Source: an uncultured Pelagibacteraceae bacterium (GTDB lineage: Bacteria > Pseudomonadota > Alphaproteobacteria > Pelagibacterales > Pelagibacteraceae). Taken from it: a DNA stretch of 64,000 nucleotides. The position numbers and the translations under genes are program-made. Location of the stretch: positions 31,861-95,860 of the forward strand of contig CACGGD010000001.1 of NCBI GenBank assembly GCA_902572605.1, given 5' to 3'. Of this stretch, positions 7,840 through 21,111 are shown in pieces (within the stretch, counting starts at the first letter, position 1; each line of letters opens with the position of its first letter). Under the pieces are notes generated by a model. It was not told the origin of the DNA. It worked only from the letters and a program-made list of their open reading frames with translations, and searched no databases.

Positions 7840-9099
7840 CTAGTTAAATCTCTTCGAGCTGTAGGGAGATAAATCTAAATTTGTTTTCTCTTCTGCAACT
7901 ATTCCAGAAATAATTTTGCCTGTAATAGCTCCAAGAGTCCAGCCTAAATGATGATGGCCAAATGCGTAAATGATATTTTTATTGTTTAATGAAGGACCTA
8001 GTATTGGTAAAAAATCTGGCAAAGTTGGTCTAAAACCTAACCATTCATCATCGTGTTTTTGAAGTTGGGGCAAGAGTTCTTTTGCACATTTTATAATATA
8101 TTCAATTCTTCTTTTTGATGGAGGATTGATTAAGCCTCCTAGTTCAACGGTGCCTACCGCTCTTAGCCCCTGAACCATAGGTGTCATACCAAAACCTCTA
8201 TCTAAAAAAATTACAGGCCTAGAAATTAAATGATCCATATTTTTAAAATGAACATGATATCCTCGTTCTGTATCTAAAGGAATTGTTTCTCCCAATTGAT
8301 CAGTCAATTTTTTTGAAAAGGCTCCTGAGGCTATAACTGTTTTTTCAAAACTATATTTTTCTCTTTGAGAATAAATAATGGTTTCATTTTCACTAATTTG
8401 TTTAAGACTGGTAATATTTTCTTGAACAAATTTTCCACCTTTATTTTGGAAAAGTTTAAATATTTCTCTTAAAATTCCCTGAGGATTTCTGGCATGCATA
8501 GCTCCTTCATAAAATACTCCAGCATCAAAAACTGGTTTTAAATTAGGTTCTAATTCTAAAATCTCTTTTTGAGATAACAGTTTTTGTTCTATGCCTAAAT
8601 CATTTCTTACTTTAATCTCAAGTTCTCTGCTTTTAAGATTTTGATTAGTCCAAACATAAATAATTCCTTTTTTTTCAATTAAATTACTTGTATTAATTTC
8701 TTTAAATATTTCTTCATAGGCATCATTAGATAAACTTAAAATTTGATGCATATATTTTGCAGTATGCAACATAGATTTTTTATTGCAGTTTTTGAGATAA
8801 TTTATGAACCAAGGAATCATTTTTGGAACATGATTCCATTTTAATGCTAAGGGTCCATAAGAACTAAATAACATCTTAGGAACATCGTTTAAGATATCTG
8901 GACGATTAAATTGTAAAACAGCATAAGGAGAAAAGTGTCCTGCATTTCCATAGGAAGCTGGTCGAAAATTTGTAGAGAGAGGCTCGTGACGATCAAATAT
9001 AGTCACAGGAATATTTCTTTTAATTAATTGAAGTCCAATGCAAACGCCTTGTATGCCTGAGCCAATAATTCCAACTGATTTACATTTATACTTTTCCAT
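7840..9099 (-). CDS. FAD-dependent D-amino-acid dehydrogenase-like oxidoreductase
   Basis: This is about 419 residues from ATG 9099; an upstream TTG at 9117 would add six residues and looks less likely. The N-terminus has the FAD loop GIIGSGIQGVCIGLQL, and the DadA-like segment ASYGNAGHFSPYA follows. The C-terminus has GFRPTLPDFLPILGPS and FGHHHLGWTLG. DadA-type enzymes oxidise D-amino acids to 2-oxoacids and pass electrons to the respiratory chain. It is first in an operon with an exporter and a D-2-hydroxyacid dehydrogenase. The exact substrate (a D-amino acid, hydroxyproline isomer or other secondary amine) is not readable from sequence. Confidence 0.85.
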   Translation of the reverse strand: MEKYKCKSVGIIGSGIQGVCIGLQLIKRNIPVTIFDRHEPLSTNFRPASYGNAGHFSPYAVLQFNRPDILNDVPKMLFSSYGPLALKWNHVPKMIPWFINYLKNCNKKSMLHTAKYMHQILSLSNDAYEEIFKEINTSNLIEKKGIIYVWTNQNLKSRELEIKVRNDLGIEQKLLSQKEILELEPNLKPVFDAGVFYEGAMHARNPQGILREIFKLFQNKGGKFVQENITSLKQISENETIIYSQREKYSFEKTVIASGAFSKKLTDQLGETIPLDTERGYHVHFKNMDHLISRPVIFLDRGFGMTPMVQGLRAVGTVELGGLINPPSKRRIEYIIKCAKELLPQLQKHDDEWLGFRPTLPDFLPILGPSLNNKNIIYAFGHHHLGWTLGAITGKIISGIVAEEKTNLDLSPYSSKRFN

Positions 9100-9144
9100 G
9101 AGAAATTTATAATGCAAACTTTAGAGATTTTGTAGTGCGGTAGA

Positions 9145-9609
9145 TTAGGCTATAACTTCAGAGTCTTTGTTTAAATTTGCTTCTGAGCCACCATTTTCTT
9201 TAGGTCTTTTTTCCTCTTTTGGTGATTTGCTAAATAAAAAGTCAGGTTTAAGTTTAGATTTCGATCCATGAGTTTTTTTAATGTATCCATCTATGTCAGC
9301 ACCATTTTCTGTTCTTAAATTATTACCAAATTCTATATCTCCTTTGACAGTACCAGTGCTTCCTACAATTACATCATCTCCAGATATTTTTCCGTCCATA
9401 TGACCATGTATTTCTACTCTGTCTCCTTCGATTGATCCAGTAATTGAACCTGTTTCCCTGATAACAATTTCTTTTGAAATAACAGGTCCTTTAATTAAAC
9501 CTGCAACATCGATAGCTCCGGAACTATTTATTGTTCCTTCAATACTCACTGTCTCGCTTATAAGTGATCTTTCACTATCTTTAATTTTATTTTTTTTATC
9601 ACCAAACAT
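9145..9609 (-). CDS. bactofilin-family cytoskeletal protein
   Basis: This 154-residue protein has a central beta-helical domain of about 100 residues built from short repeats with regularly spaced glycines (GTINSSGAIDVAGLIKG, then GSITGSIEGDRVEIHG and similar). Flanking tails are charged and unstructured. Bactofilins form nucleotide-independent filaments that help shape cells. Its place 82 bp downstream of rodA and the mre cluster supports a role in cell shape. No catalytic residues are expected. Confidence 0.9.
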   Translation of the reverse strand: MFGDKKNKIKDSERSLISETVSIEGTINSSGAIDVAGLIKGPVISKEIVIRETGSITGSIEGDRVEIHGHMDGKISGDDVIVGSTGTVKGDIEFGNNLRTENGADIDGYIKKTHGSKSKLKPDFLFSKSPKEEKRPKENGGSEANLNKDSEVIA

Positions 9610-9691
9610 ATAATTTTTTATAATCTAATCACCTATCTATTATATTAACAAGCCTTTTCTAAAAAAAAATTTGGTCATTATAGGCTTTTTT

Positions 9692-10816
9692 TTAATTTAC
9701 TGGCATGTCTTTGTATACTTTACAAGACATTGTTATCCCTAAACCCAGCATTATTGCCATCATAGAAGAACCGCCATAAGACATAATTGGCAAAGGAGAT
9801 CCTACAATAGGTAATAAACCTAAGACCATTCCCATATTTACTACTACATAAATAAAAAATGCTGTTGCAAAACTATAGCAATAAAGCTTTCCAAAATTAC
9901 TTCTAGTCATATTTCCTATTCTAACTATTCTTGAAACAATTAATCCATAAAGTAACAAGATAAATACTGATCCAAAAAATCCAAATTCTTCTGAAAATAG
10001 AGTGAATATAAAATCAGTATGTTTTTCTGGTAAATAATCAAGATAGCTTTGTGATCCGTTTAAAAAACCTTTGCCAAAAAGACCTCCTGAACCAATAGCA
10101 ATTTTAGACTGTATAATTTGATATCCAGCTCCTAAAGGATCTTTTTCAGGATTTAAAAAAGTTAGTATTCTAGCCTTCTGATACGGTTTCAAAAAAGAAA
10201 TAGCTAATGGCAATAATGCAATAAAAAATAAAAAGGAATAAGCAAAAAACTTTGCTCTTACCCCAGCAAGCCAAGCTACAACTACGCCTCCTAAACCAAT
10301 TAAAATAGCAGTTCCAAGATCTGGTTGCATTACAACTAAAAGAACTGGGAAAATTAAAACAAAAATTGGGAGAAATAAAAATTTCATCTTATTAATACTT
10401 TCTATTGGAACACGATGATAATATTTTGCTAAAAATAAGATTAATCCTATCTTCATTAACTCAGAAGGTTGGAGATTCATAAAATAAAAGTTTAACCAAC
10501 GCTGTGATCCTGAAGATGTTAATCCAAAATATTTAACCCCTATAAGAAGAATTAGAAAAACAAAATAAATCAAATAACTTGTCGAATGCCAAAATCTTAT
10601 TTGAACAAAAGACAAGATAATAAACATAAAAAAGAAAACAAAAAATCTTAAAATATGACTTTCAGTATGATATTTAAATTCTCCACCATCTGTGGAATAC
10701 ATTGCAAACATACTAGTAATTCCCAAAATTAAAATTGAAACAACTAAAACATAGTCAATAGAAAAAAGTTTATCTTTAATACTTAGAGATGATTGTATGG
10801 ATCTTGGTTGAAACAT
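9692..10816 (-). CDS. rodA: rod-shape peptidoglycan polymerase RodA
   Basis: This 374-residue SEDS-family integral membrane protein has about ten hydrophobic segments. It shows the family loop motifs QPDLGTAILIG and SGGLFGKGFLNGSQSYLDYLPEKHTDFIF, plus the C-terminal LPIMSYGGSS. RodA polymerises lipid II glycan strands with its partner PBP2. The start codon overlaps the mrdA stop by one base (TAATG), so the two are translationally linked. A second SEDS protein in the window (59077-60207) sits in the division cluster and is FtsW, which supports this one being RodA. Confidence 0.95.
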   Translation of the reverse strand: MFQPRSIQSSLSIKDKLFSIDYVLVVSILILGITSMFAMYSTDGGEFKYHTESHILRFFVFFFMFIILSFVQIRFWHSTSYLIYFVFLILLIGVKYFGLTSSGSQRWLNFYFMNLQPSELMKIGLILFLAKYYHRVPIESINKMKFLFLPIFVLIFPVLLVVMQPDLGTAILIGLGGVVVAWLAGVRAKFFAYSFLFFIALLPLAISFLKPYQKARILTFLNPEKDPLGAGYQIIQSKIAIGSGGLFGKGFLNGSQSYLDYLPEKHTDFIFTLFSEEFGFFGSVFILLLYGLIVSRIVRIGNMTRSNFGKLYCYSFATAFFIYVVVNMGMVLGLLPIVGSPLPIMSYGGSSMMAIMLGLGITMSCKVYKDMPVN

Positions 10817-12750
10817 TATATAGAATCTCCTGATAAATTCTTAATAGACTGTCTTAAATCATGACGCTCTAAAACTTTTTTAATAACTTTTTTTGCAATT
10901 GGAGCAGCAGCTTTACTTCCAGTACCACCATGTTCTACTACAACACTTATTGCATACTTTGGATCGCTTACAGGAGCAAAAGCAATAAATAAAGCATGGT
11001 CTCGATTTTTATATTTTAATTGTTCTTGTTTGACCTCTGCTTCTCGTTGTGCTTCTGTAAATTTTCTGATCTGAGATGATCCAGTTTTACCTGCAAAAGT
11101 AAATCTTTTATCTTCTAGTCTTGATCTATACGATGTTCCTCCAGGTTCATTTGAAGAAGAGTACATTGCATCTTTTACAATTTTTATATTTTCTTGGTTT
11201 TTAAATAGTGGTTTTAAATCAAAATTAGATACTAATAAATCTGCGGGTAAAGGTTGACCAGGGTTTTCGTTTTTGAATTTTAAATAATCTTTTAAATTAT
11301 TTTTTGTTTTATCAAATAGTATTCTAGGTTTAATTTCAAAACCACCATTAGCTATTTGAGCTGTCATTAAACATAATTGAATAGGAGTGCTTTGAAAATA
11401 ACCTTGGCCTATTCCGGAATGTAATGTTTCTCCTAAATACCAGTTTTGGCCAACATACTTTTTCTTCCAAGAAGTGCTGGGAACAACTCCTGAACGTTCT
11501 TCTACAAAATCTTGTAATACTCTTTTTCCAAGACCAAATTTTTTTGCCGTCTCCGATAATCGGTCGACACCAAGTCTCCTCGCAACTTCATAAAAATATA
11601 CATCACACGATCTTTTAATTCCCGATCTCATATTCATTATGCCGTGACCCTTCTTTTTCCAGCAATGAAATTTTTCACCAAATAATTCAATTTTACCTGT
11701 ACACTTAACAGTATCTAAAGGTCGAATTACTTTATTTTCTAAAGCACTTAATGCTACCAAAGTTTTGATAGTTGAACCTGGTGGGTATAAACCAGATACA
11801 GCTTTGTTGATCAAAGGTTTTCTTTCGTTACTAACCAAACTGTTCCAGTAAGATTGCTCTACTCCATGCACGAATGCATTGGGATCATAACTAGGTGAAG
11901 AAACTAAAGATATTATATCACCATTATAAATATCCATAACACACACGGATGCAGCTTTGTCTGCTAGTATTTCAGAGGTATACTTTTGAACTTCTAAATC
12001 TAAAGTAGTTTTAAAGCTTTTTCCTGCCGTGCCTGGGTCAACTTTAATTTGTTTAATTCTTTTGCCATAGGCGTTAACTTCATACCTTTGAAATCCAACT
12101 TCTCCTATTATTTCCTTGTCTAATCTACGTTCCAGTCCAGTCTTTCCAACTGCCATGCCAGGAACAGACATATCTTTTAAATATTTTTTATTTTTTAAGT
12201 CCTTGGCGCTTACTTGTGAAACATAACCTAGAATATGGGCAGAAGAATTATCCTTATACAATCTTGCAACTGATACAATAGGTTCTACTCCTTGTAGTTC
12301 GTGTAAAAATAAATTTATTCTAGAGAACTCAGACCAATTCAAATTATCAGAAATAATAATTGGTTCCCAGGGTTTTTGTTTTGCAATTTTCTTTTTTAAA
12401 GAAAATATTTTACTATCACTTATCTTCAATATTGTTTTTAATCTAAAGAATGTTTCTTCGATACTTTGAGTGTTTTCTGGTATTAAGTGTATTTGATAAA
12501 CTTGTTTATTTGAAGCTATTTCTTGATTAAAAAAATCTTTGATCACTCCTCTTTCAGGAGCTAGTTTCCATTCTCTAAATCTATTTTTATCTGATAAAGT
12601 CTTATACTTACTGCTTTCATTAATTTGAAGAGTGATCAGACGACCTAAAACTCCAACAACAACAATGGCTTTACTGACTGATAACAAAAACATTCTTCTG
12701 CTAATTAATTTTGATTTTATTACCGTGTTGCCGGAACCAGAACTAAACAT
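10816..12750 (-). CDS. mrdA: penicillin-binding protein 2, elongation transpeptidase
   Basis: This 644-residue class B PBP has an N-terminal membrane anchor near residues 18-40, a PBP dimerisation/pedestal domain, then the transpeptidase domain. The domain has the active-site serine motif STIK (PPGSTIKTL), SCD (KRSCDVYFYE) and KTGS (FAGKTGSS). It crosslinks peptidoglycan with RodA during side-wall growth. It overlaps mreD by 8 bp and rodA by 1 bp within mreBCD-mrdA-rodA. Typical length for the family. Confidence 0.95.
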   Translation of the reverse strand: MFSSGSGNTVIKSKLISRRMFLLSVSKAIVVVGVLGRLITLQINESSKYKTLSDKNRFREWKLAPERGVIKDFFNQEIASNKQVYQIHLIPENTQSIEETFFRLKTILKISDSKIFSLKKKIAKQKPWEPIIISDNLNWSEFSRINLFLHELQGVEPIVSVARLYKDNSSAHILGYVSQVSAKDLKNKKYLKDMSVPGMAVGKTGLERRLDKEIIGEVGFQRYEVNAYGKRIKQIKVDPGTAGKSFKTTLDLEVQKYTSEILADKAASVCVMDIYNGDIISLVSSPSYDPNAFVHGVEQSYWNSLVSNERKPLINKAVSGLYPPGSTIKTLVALSALENKVIRPLDTVKCTGKIELFGEKFHCWKKKGHGIMNMRSGIKRSCDVYFYEVARRLGVDRLSETAKKFGLGKRVLQDFVEERSGVVPSTSWKKKYVGQNWYLGETLHSGIGQGYFQSTPIQLCLMTAQIANGGFEIKPRILFDKTKNNLKDYLKFKNENPGQPLPADLLVSNFDLKPLFKNQENIKIVKDAMYSSSNEPGGTSYRSRLEDKRFTFAGKTGSSQIRKFTEAQREAEVKQEQLKYKNRDHALFIAFAPVSDPKYAISVVVEHGGTGSKAAAPIAKKVIKKVLERHDLRQSIKNLSGDSI

Positions 12751-13255
12751 TTTTTCCAGTCGTTATGATTGAATTATAATAAGTAAATAAGACCCAGAAA
12801 AATGGAAAGAAGAGTAAAGTAAAAAAAGTGTTATATGATACTTCTGTAAAATTTATTCCTATTTCAGAAAAATTACTTAATAAGATAAAAAATATTAAAT
12901 TTGAGAAAATAATTGCTATAAAAAAGGTAAACCAGTCAGTTGTTATTCTTGTATTAACAGTCATATTTTTTACATAAGTAGCTACTAGAGACACCACTAA
13001 ATAAGCTAAAGAACTCAAACCTAAAGGAAATCCCATAATAACATCATTTAACAGGCCAGCCAAAAAAATATGGCCACTTCCTAATAATTCTGGTCTTTTT
13101 GAAACCCAAAAGTAAATTATGATTAATTGAATATTAAAAGATAAAATTTCAAAATAATTTTCAAAATGACTGTCAATTTCACTTATAGATAAATAGTATA
13201 AAAGAATGAGAGGACCAAGGTTTAAAATTTTGCTTATCACTTTATAATTTGCCAT
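12743..13255 (-). CDS. mreD: rod shape-determining protein MreD
   Basis: This 170-residue hydrophobic protein has about five membrane segments and no catalytic motifs. The segment GLLNDVIMGFPLGLSSLAYLV is the recognisable MreD core. Identity rests on that and on its position between mreC (immediately upstream) and mrdA (8-bp overlap). It forms part of the membrane platform of the elongation machinery. Confidence 0.85.
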   Translation of the reverse strand: MANYKVISKILNLGPLILLYYLSISEIDSHFENYFEILSFNIQLIIIYFWVSKRPELLGSGHIFLAGLLNDVIMGFPLGLSSLAYLVVSLVATYVKNMTVNTRITTDWFTFFIAIIFSNLIFFILLSNFSEIGINFTEVSYNTFFTLLFFPFFWVLFTYYNSIITTGKNV

Positions 13256-14107
13256 TTAAAAAACCTCTTTTTTTTGTTTTGAGAAATCAACTTTGACATA
13301 TGAAAGTTGGCTTGACTCAGAAAATAGTTTTACTTGTCCTTCTTCGGTCGTAATTCCTATAGGAGATCCTGGAAGGAAAATTCCATCTTTTCCTGAAGTA
13401 AACACTTCTAATCCCTCTTCAACTATATAGCCTTCAGGTAAGTATTCTAGTATTGGCTTTGCTTCTCCATTACCTTTTAAAATTGCTTGAACTCCATCTC
13501 CACCAAAAGTCACAGGAATTCTGCTGTTTAAATCATTTAAAAGTAAAACCCTCGAAGATAAGTAGTTTGTTTCTACAACTCTTCCTACCAAATATTCTTT
13601 GTCTAAGACTGGCATGCCTTTCAATATACCTGACTTGGAACCCCTGTTAATAATTATTGATTTTAGATATGGACTACTTTTGTCAATTAAAACTTTTGAA
13701 AGAATTGTATTTGATTGAAATTGAAATAAAGTTTCATCTGACTCTAAAATTTTTCTTAAATTTTTATTTTGATTAGTTAAATATTCAACACTAAGTTCTT
13801 TTTGTCTATAAACTTCAAGTGCTTGCTTCAACCTTTTGTTTTCTTCTTTTATATTAATTAAATTTTTAAATCCCTCTGTTACTTGGGGGGCAAATCGAGA
13901 GGGAGATGAAGCTACTAATGAAACTCTATAAATTCCATCATTAATTATAGATCTTACTGGTTTCATAAAACCGAAACCATAAATATCTAAAAAAAAAATG
14001 ATAGTTGCTAAAACTATCAGAGAAATTAATGAAAACTTTTGTGCTGCACCCCTTTGTAAAAGGGCTGATCGAAACGCTATACCAAAATCATCTCTACTAG
14101 AGGACAT
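13256..14107 (-). CDS. mreC: rod shape-determining protein MreC
   Basis: This 283-residue protein has a single transmembrane helix near residues 25-45, then a coiled-coil stretch (NIKEENKRLKQALEVYRQKE). A periplasmic beta domain follows, with LIDKSSPYLKSIIINRGSKSGI and GMPVLDKEYLVGRVVE, typical of MreC. It links the cytoplasmic MreB filament to PBP2 and RodA. It lies 17 bp after mreB and is followed immediately by mreD. Confidence 0.93.
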   Translation of the reverse strand: MSSSRDDFGIAFRSALLQRGAAQKFSLISLIVLATIIFFLDIYGFGFMKPVRSIINDGIYRVSLVASSPSRFAPQVTEGFKNLINIKEENKRLKQALEVYRQKELSVEYLTNQNKNLRKILESDETLFQFQSNTILSKVLIDKSSPYLKSIIINRGSKSGILKGMPVLDKEYLVGRVVETNYLSSRVLLLNDLNSRIPVTFGGDGVQAILKGNGEAKPILEYLPEGYIVEEGLEVFTSGKDGIFLPGSPIGITTEEGQVKLFSESSQLSYVKVDFSKQKKEVF

Positions 14108-14124
14108 TTGTCTTTTTAGATTAA

Positions 14125-16747
<2,623 letters not shown>

Positions 16748-16815
16748 ATTACAAGTAAAACGAGAATATGCAAATACTTATGCAAAATTAACTTTATTTT
16801 TTTGATCAGATTGGG

Positions 16816-18388
<1,573 letters not shown>

Positions 18389-18389
<1 letters not shown>

Positions 18390-20155
18390 TAGACTAAAAT
18401 CTTTCCTTCGTCAGAAATTTCCTCATCTTCTTCTGGACCTAAAAGCATTTGGTTGTGTGGTTTTCCTGATGGTATCATTGGAAAACAATTTTCTGATTTA
18501 TCTACCACACAATCAAATATTACTGGTTTTTGAACATCAATCATTTCTTTTATTTTTTCATCTAATTCATCTGGTGTTTTAGCTCTAATACCAACGCAAC
18601 CATAAGACTCTGCAAGCTTAACAAAGTCAGGAAGAGCTGCGGTATAGCTTTCTGAGTAGTTTTTTTCATGTAAAAGTTCCTGCCATTGTCTCACCATACC
18701 CATATATTCATTATTTAAGATAAATATTTTTATTGGTAATCTATACTGAACTGCTGTCGACATTTCTTGCATAGTCATTAAAACTGATGCTTCTCCTGCT
18801 ATATCAACAACTAATTTCCCCGGATTAGCTATTTGAACTCCAATCGCTGCTGGAAGCCCATAACCCATTGTACCTAGCCCGCCAGACGTCATCCATCGAT
18901 TAGGTTTATTAAATTTATAATGCTGAGCTGCCCACATTTGATGCTGGCCAACTTCAGTGGTAATAAAAGTATCTTGATCTTTTGTCAATTCATAAAGTCT
19001 TTGAACTGCATGCTGAGGTTTTATTATCTTATTACTATTAATAAAATTTAAAGATTTTTTTTCTCTCCATTTGTCAATCTGTTCCCACCATTTAGATGTT
19101 TTTTGTTTATTAGAGTTTAAAAAGTTTTTATTCTTTTCTTTAAACCTTTTTATTAAACTTTTTAAAAGTTCTGAAACATCGCTTACTACGGCTAGGTCAA
19201 CCTTAATATTTTTTCCTATTGAGGAAGGATCTATATCAACATGTATCTTTTTAGACTTGGGTGAAAACTCATCAACCTTTCCCGTGATCCTGTCATCAAA
19301 TCTTGCTCCTATATTAATCATTAAATCACAATCATGCATTGCATTGTTTGCTTCGAAAGTACCGTGCATTCCTAACATTCCTAGAAATTGAGGATCATCT
19401 CCAGGATATGCTCCTAGTCCTTGTAAAGTGGAAGTAATAGGAAAACCTGTTAAAGATACCAACTCTCTTAAATATTTACTAGCATCAGGACCAGAATTTA
19501 TAACACCTCCTCCAGTATAAAAAATTGGTTTAGTTGATTTTTTTATCAGTTCAATAAATTTGTCTAACTCTATATTAGATAGCTTGTGAGTAGCTTTGCC
19601 ATTAATTTTTTTCTTTAAGCTATTTTTTATAAATTTATATTTACCTTTTTTAAATTGTATATCTTTAGGAATATCAACTAAAACTGGGCCAGGTCTTCCA
19701 GTTGTAGCAACTTCGAAAGCTAAATGCAGAACTCTAGAAAGATCATTAACATCTTTTACCAACCAATTATGTTTTGTACACGGTCTCGTAATACCTGTTG
19801 TGTCGCACTCTTGGAATGCATCCGTTCCAATTAAATGTGTTGGAACTTGTCCTGAAATACAAACTAACGGAACAGAATCCATGTAAGCATCTGTTAAAGC
19901 AGTCACTGCATTAGTTGCACCTGGGCCAGAAGTAACAAGTAGTACTCCAGGTTTACCGCTTGATCTAGCATATCCCTCAGCAGCATGACCTGCTCCTTGC
20001 TCGTGACGAGCTAAAATATGTTTAATCGATTTATGGTTTTTTAATTCATCATAAATAGGAAGAACAGCGCCACCAGGATAACCAAAAATATATTCCACTT
20101 TTTGATCCTCGAGTGCTTTAAAAACTATTTCTGCTCCACTAATTAATTTAGACAT
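18389..20155 (-). CDS. ilvI: acetolactate synthase large (catalytic) subunit
   Basis: This 588-residue ThDP- and FAD-dependent enzyme makes acetolactate and acetohydroxybutyrate. The N-terminal Pyr domain has GYPGGAVLPIYDEL and the catalytic-glutamate region RHEQGAGHAAEGYARSSG. The C-terminal PP domain ends in the FILNNEYMGMVRQWQ half of the ThDP motif. The first half of that motif reads AGEAS instead of the usual GDG/GDA, so the metal-ligand aspartate is glutamate here. It lies 37 bp after miaA and overlaps ilvN. The ilvB/ilvI choice is arbitrary. Confidence 0.95.
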
Positions 20156-20192
20156 AGATACAATCTAGCCTAGAAATGCTTCCCGTCAAGTT

Positions 20193-21110
20193 TTAGCTGA
20201 CGACTTTTAATGTTTTTTTTAAAAGTATAGAAAAGTCTTTAGAATAAAGCTTGTTCCACTTCTTCATATGACCTCGAGCCCAAGTATTTTGTCTCTTTGC
20301 ATATTGCCTTGTCTTTATATTTATAAGCTCTTTACATTGATCTAATGAAATTAAACCTTTTAAATAGGCATTGATTTCTTGAACACCGATTAATTTATTG
20401 GCTGAAAGAGATTTTTTTAGTTTAAGTAAATTAAATTTTTTTACTTCTTCAATGCATTTATTTTCAAACATTGACTCAGTTCTTTCAGAGATCTTTTTCA
20501 ATAATTCTTCTCTAGAGATATCAATAAAAATTTTTTTAATTTCAAAATTAATGAAATCTGACTTAGTATTTGCAGTCCAATCAAATAATGACTTTTTTGT
20601 TTTTAGAATAACTTCGTAAGCTCTTTGAGCTCTCTGAGAGTCGGTAGGTAAAATTCTATTTTTAACTTTTGGATCAATATTTAATAGTTTTGTATAGAAA
20701 TTTTCATAACCCAATCTTTTAAAAAGACTTCTAACTTTATTTCTAGTTTTTATATCTATATTAGGTATTTTGCTTATACCTTTGGTAATAGTGTTAAAAT
20801 ATAAACCAGTACCACCGACTATTATCGGAGTTTTTTTGTTTTTGTGACATTGATTTATTTTATTCTTAGCAAGTTTTAACCAATCTCCAGCTGAGAAATA
20901 TTTTTTTACAGAAATAACTCCATATAAATGATGTTTGGCTTTTTTAATTTCTTTATTATCAGGTCTGGAAGATAAAATTGAAAACTCTTTATATACTTGC
21001 ATGCTATCAGCATTTATAATTTCACCATTTAATTTTTTAGCTAATTGTAATCCTAATTTTGATTTTCCAGAAGCTGTGGGTCCTGATAAGAGAATTATTT
21101 TTTTAGACAA
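20193..21110 (-). CDS. miaA: tRNA dimethylallyltransferase
   Basis: This 305-residue enzyme transfers the dimethylallyl group to adenosine 37 of tRNAs reading UNN codons. The N-terminal P-loop LLSGPTASGKSKLGLQLA is followed by NADSMQVYKEFSI, the GGTGLYFNTI segment and QTKNTWARGH-like basic residues at the C-terminus (RQYAKRQNTWARGHM). The only reasonable start is TTG 21110, one base after the degP stop; no ATG lies near the P-loop. It sits between degP and ilvI. Confidence 0.93.
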   Translation of the reverse strand: MSKKIILLSGPTASGKSKLGLQLAKKLNGEIINADSMQVYKEFSILSSRPDNKEIKKAKHHLYGVISVKKYFSAGDWLKLAKNKINQCHKNKKTPIIVGGTGLYFNTITKGISKIPNIDIKTRNKVRSLFKRLGYENFYTKLLNIDPKVKNRILPTDSQRAQRAYEVILKTKKSLFDWTANTKSDFINFEIKKIFIDISREELLKKISERTESMFENKCIEEVKKFNLLKLKKSLSANKLIGVQEINAYLKGLISLDQCKELINIKTRQYAKRQNTWARGHMKKWNKLYSKDFSILLKKTLKVVS

Positions 21111-21111
21111 A

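Noticed and set aside
9640..9700. Terminator hairpin AAGCC...GGCTT between rodA and the bactofilin gene
   Set aside because: The arms are short and the loop is close to 30 nt in a very AT-rich stretch; too weak to list.
20184..20202. Attenuator hairpin before ilvI
   Set aside because: Only a 5-bp CGTCA/TGACG stem overlapping the miaA stop, with no T-run and no leader peptide rich in branched-chain codons.
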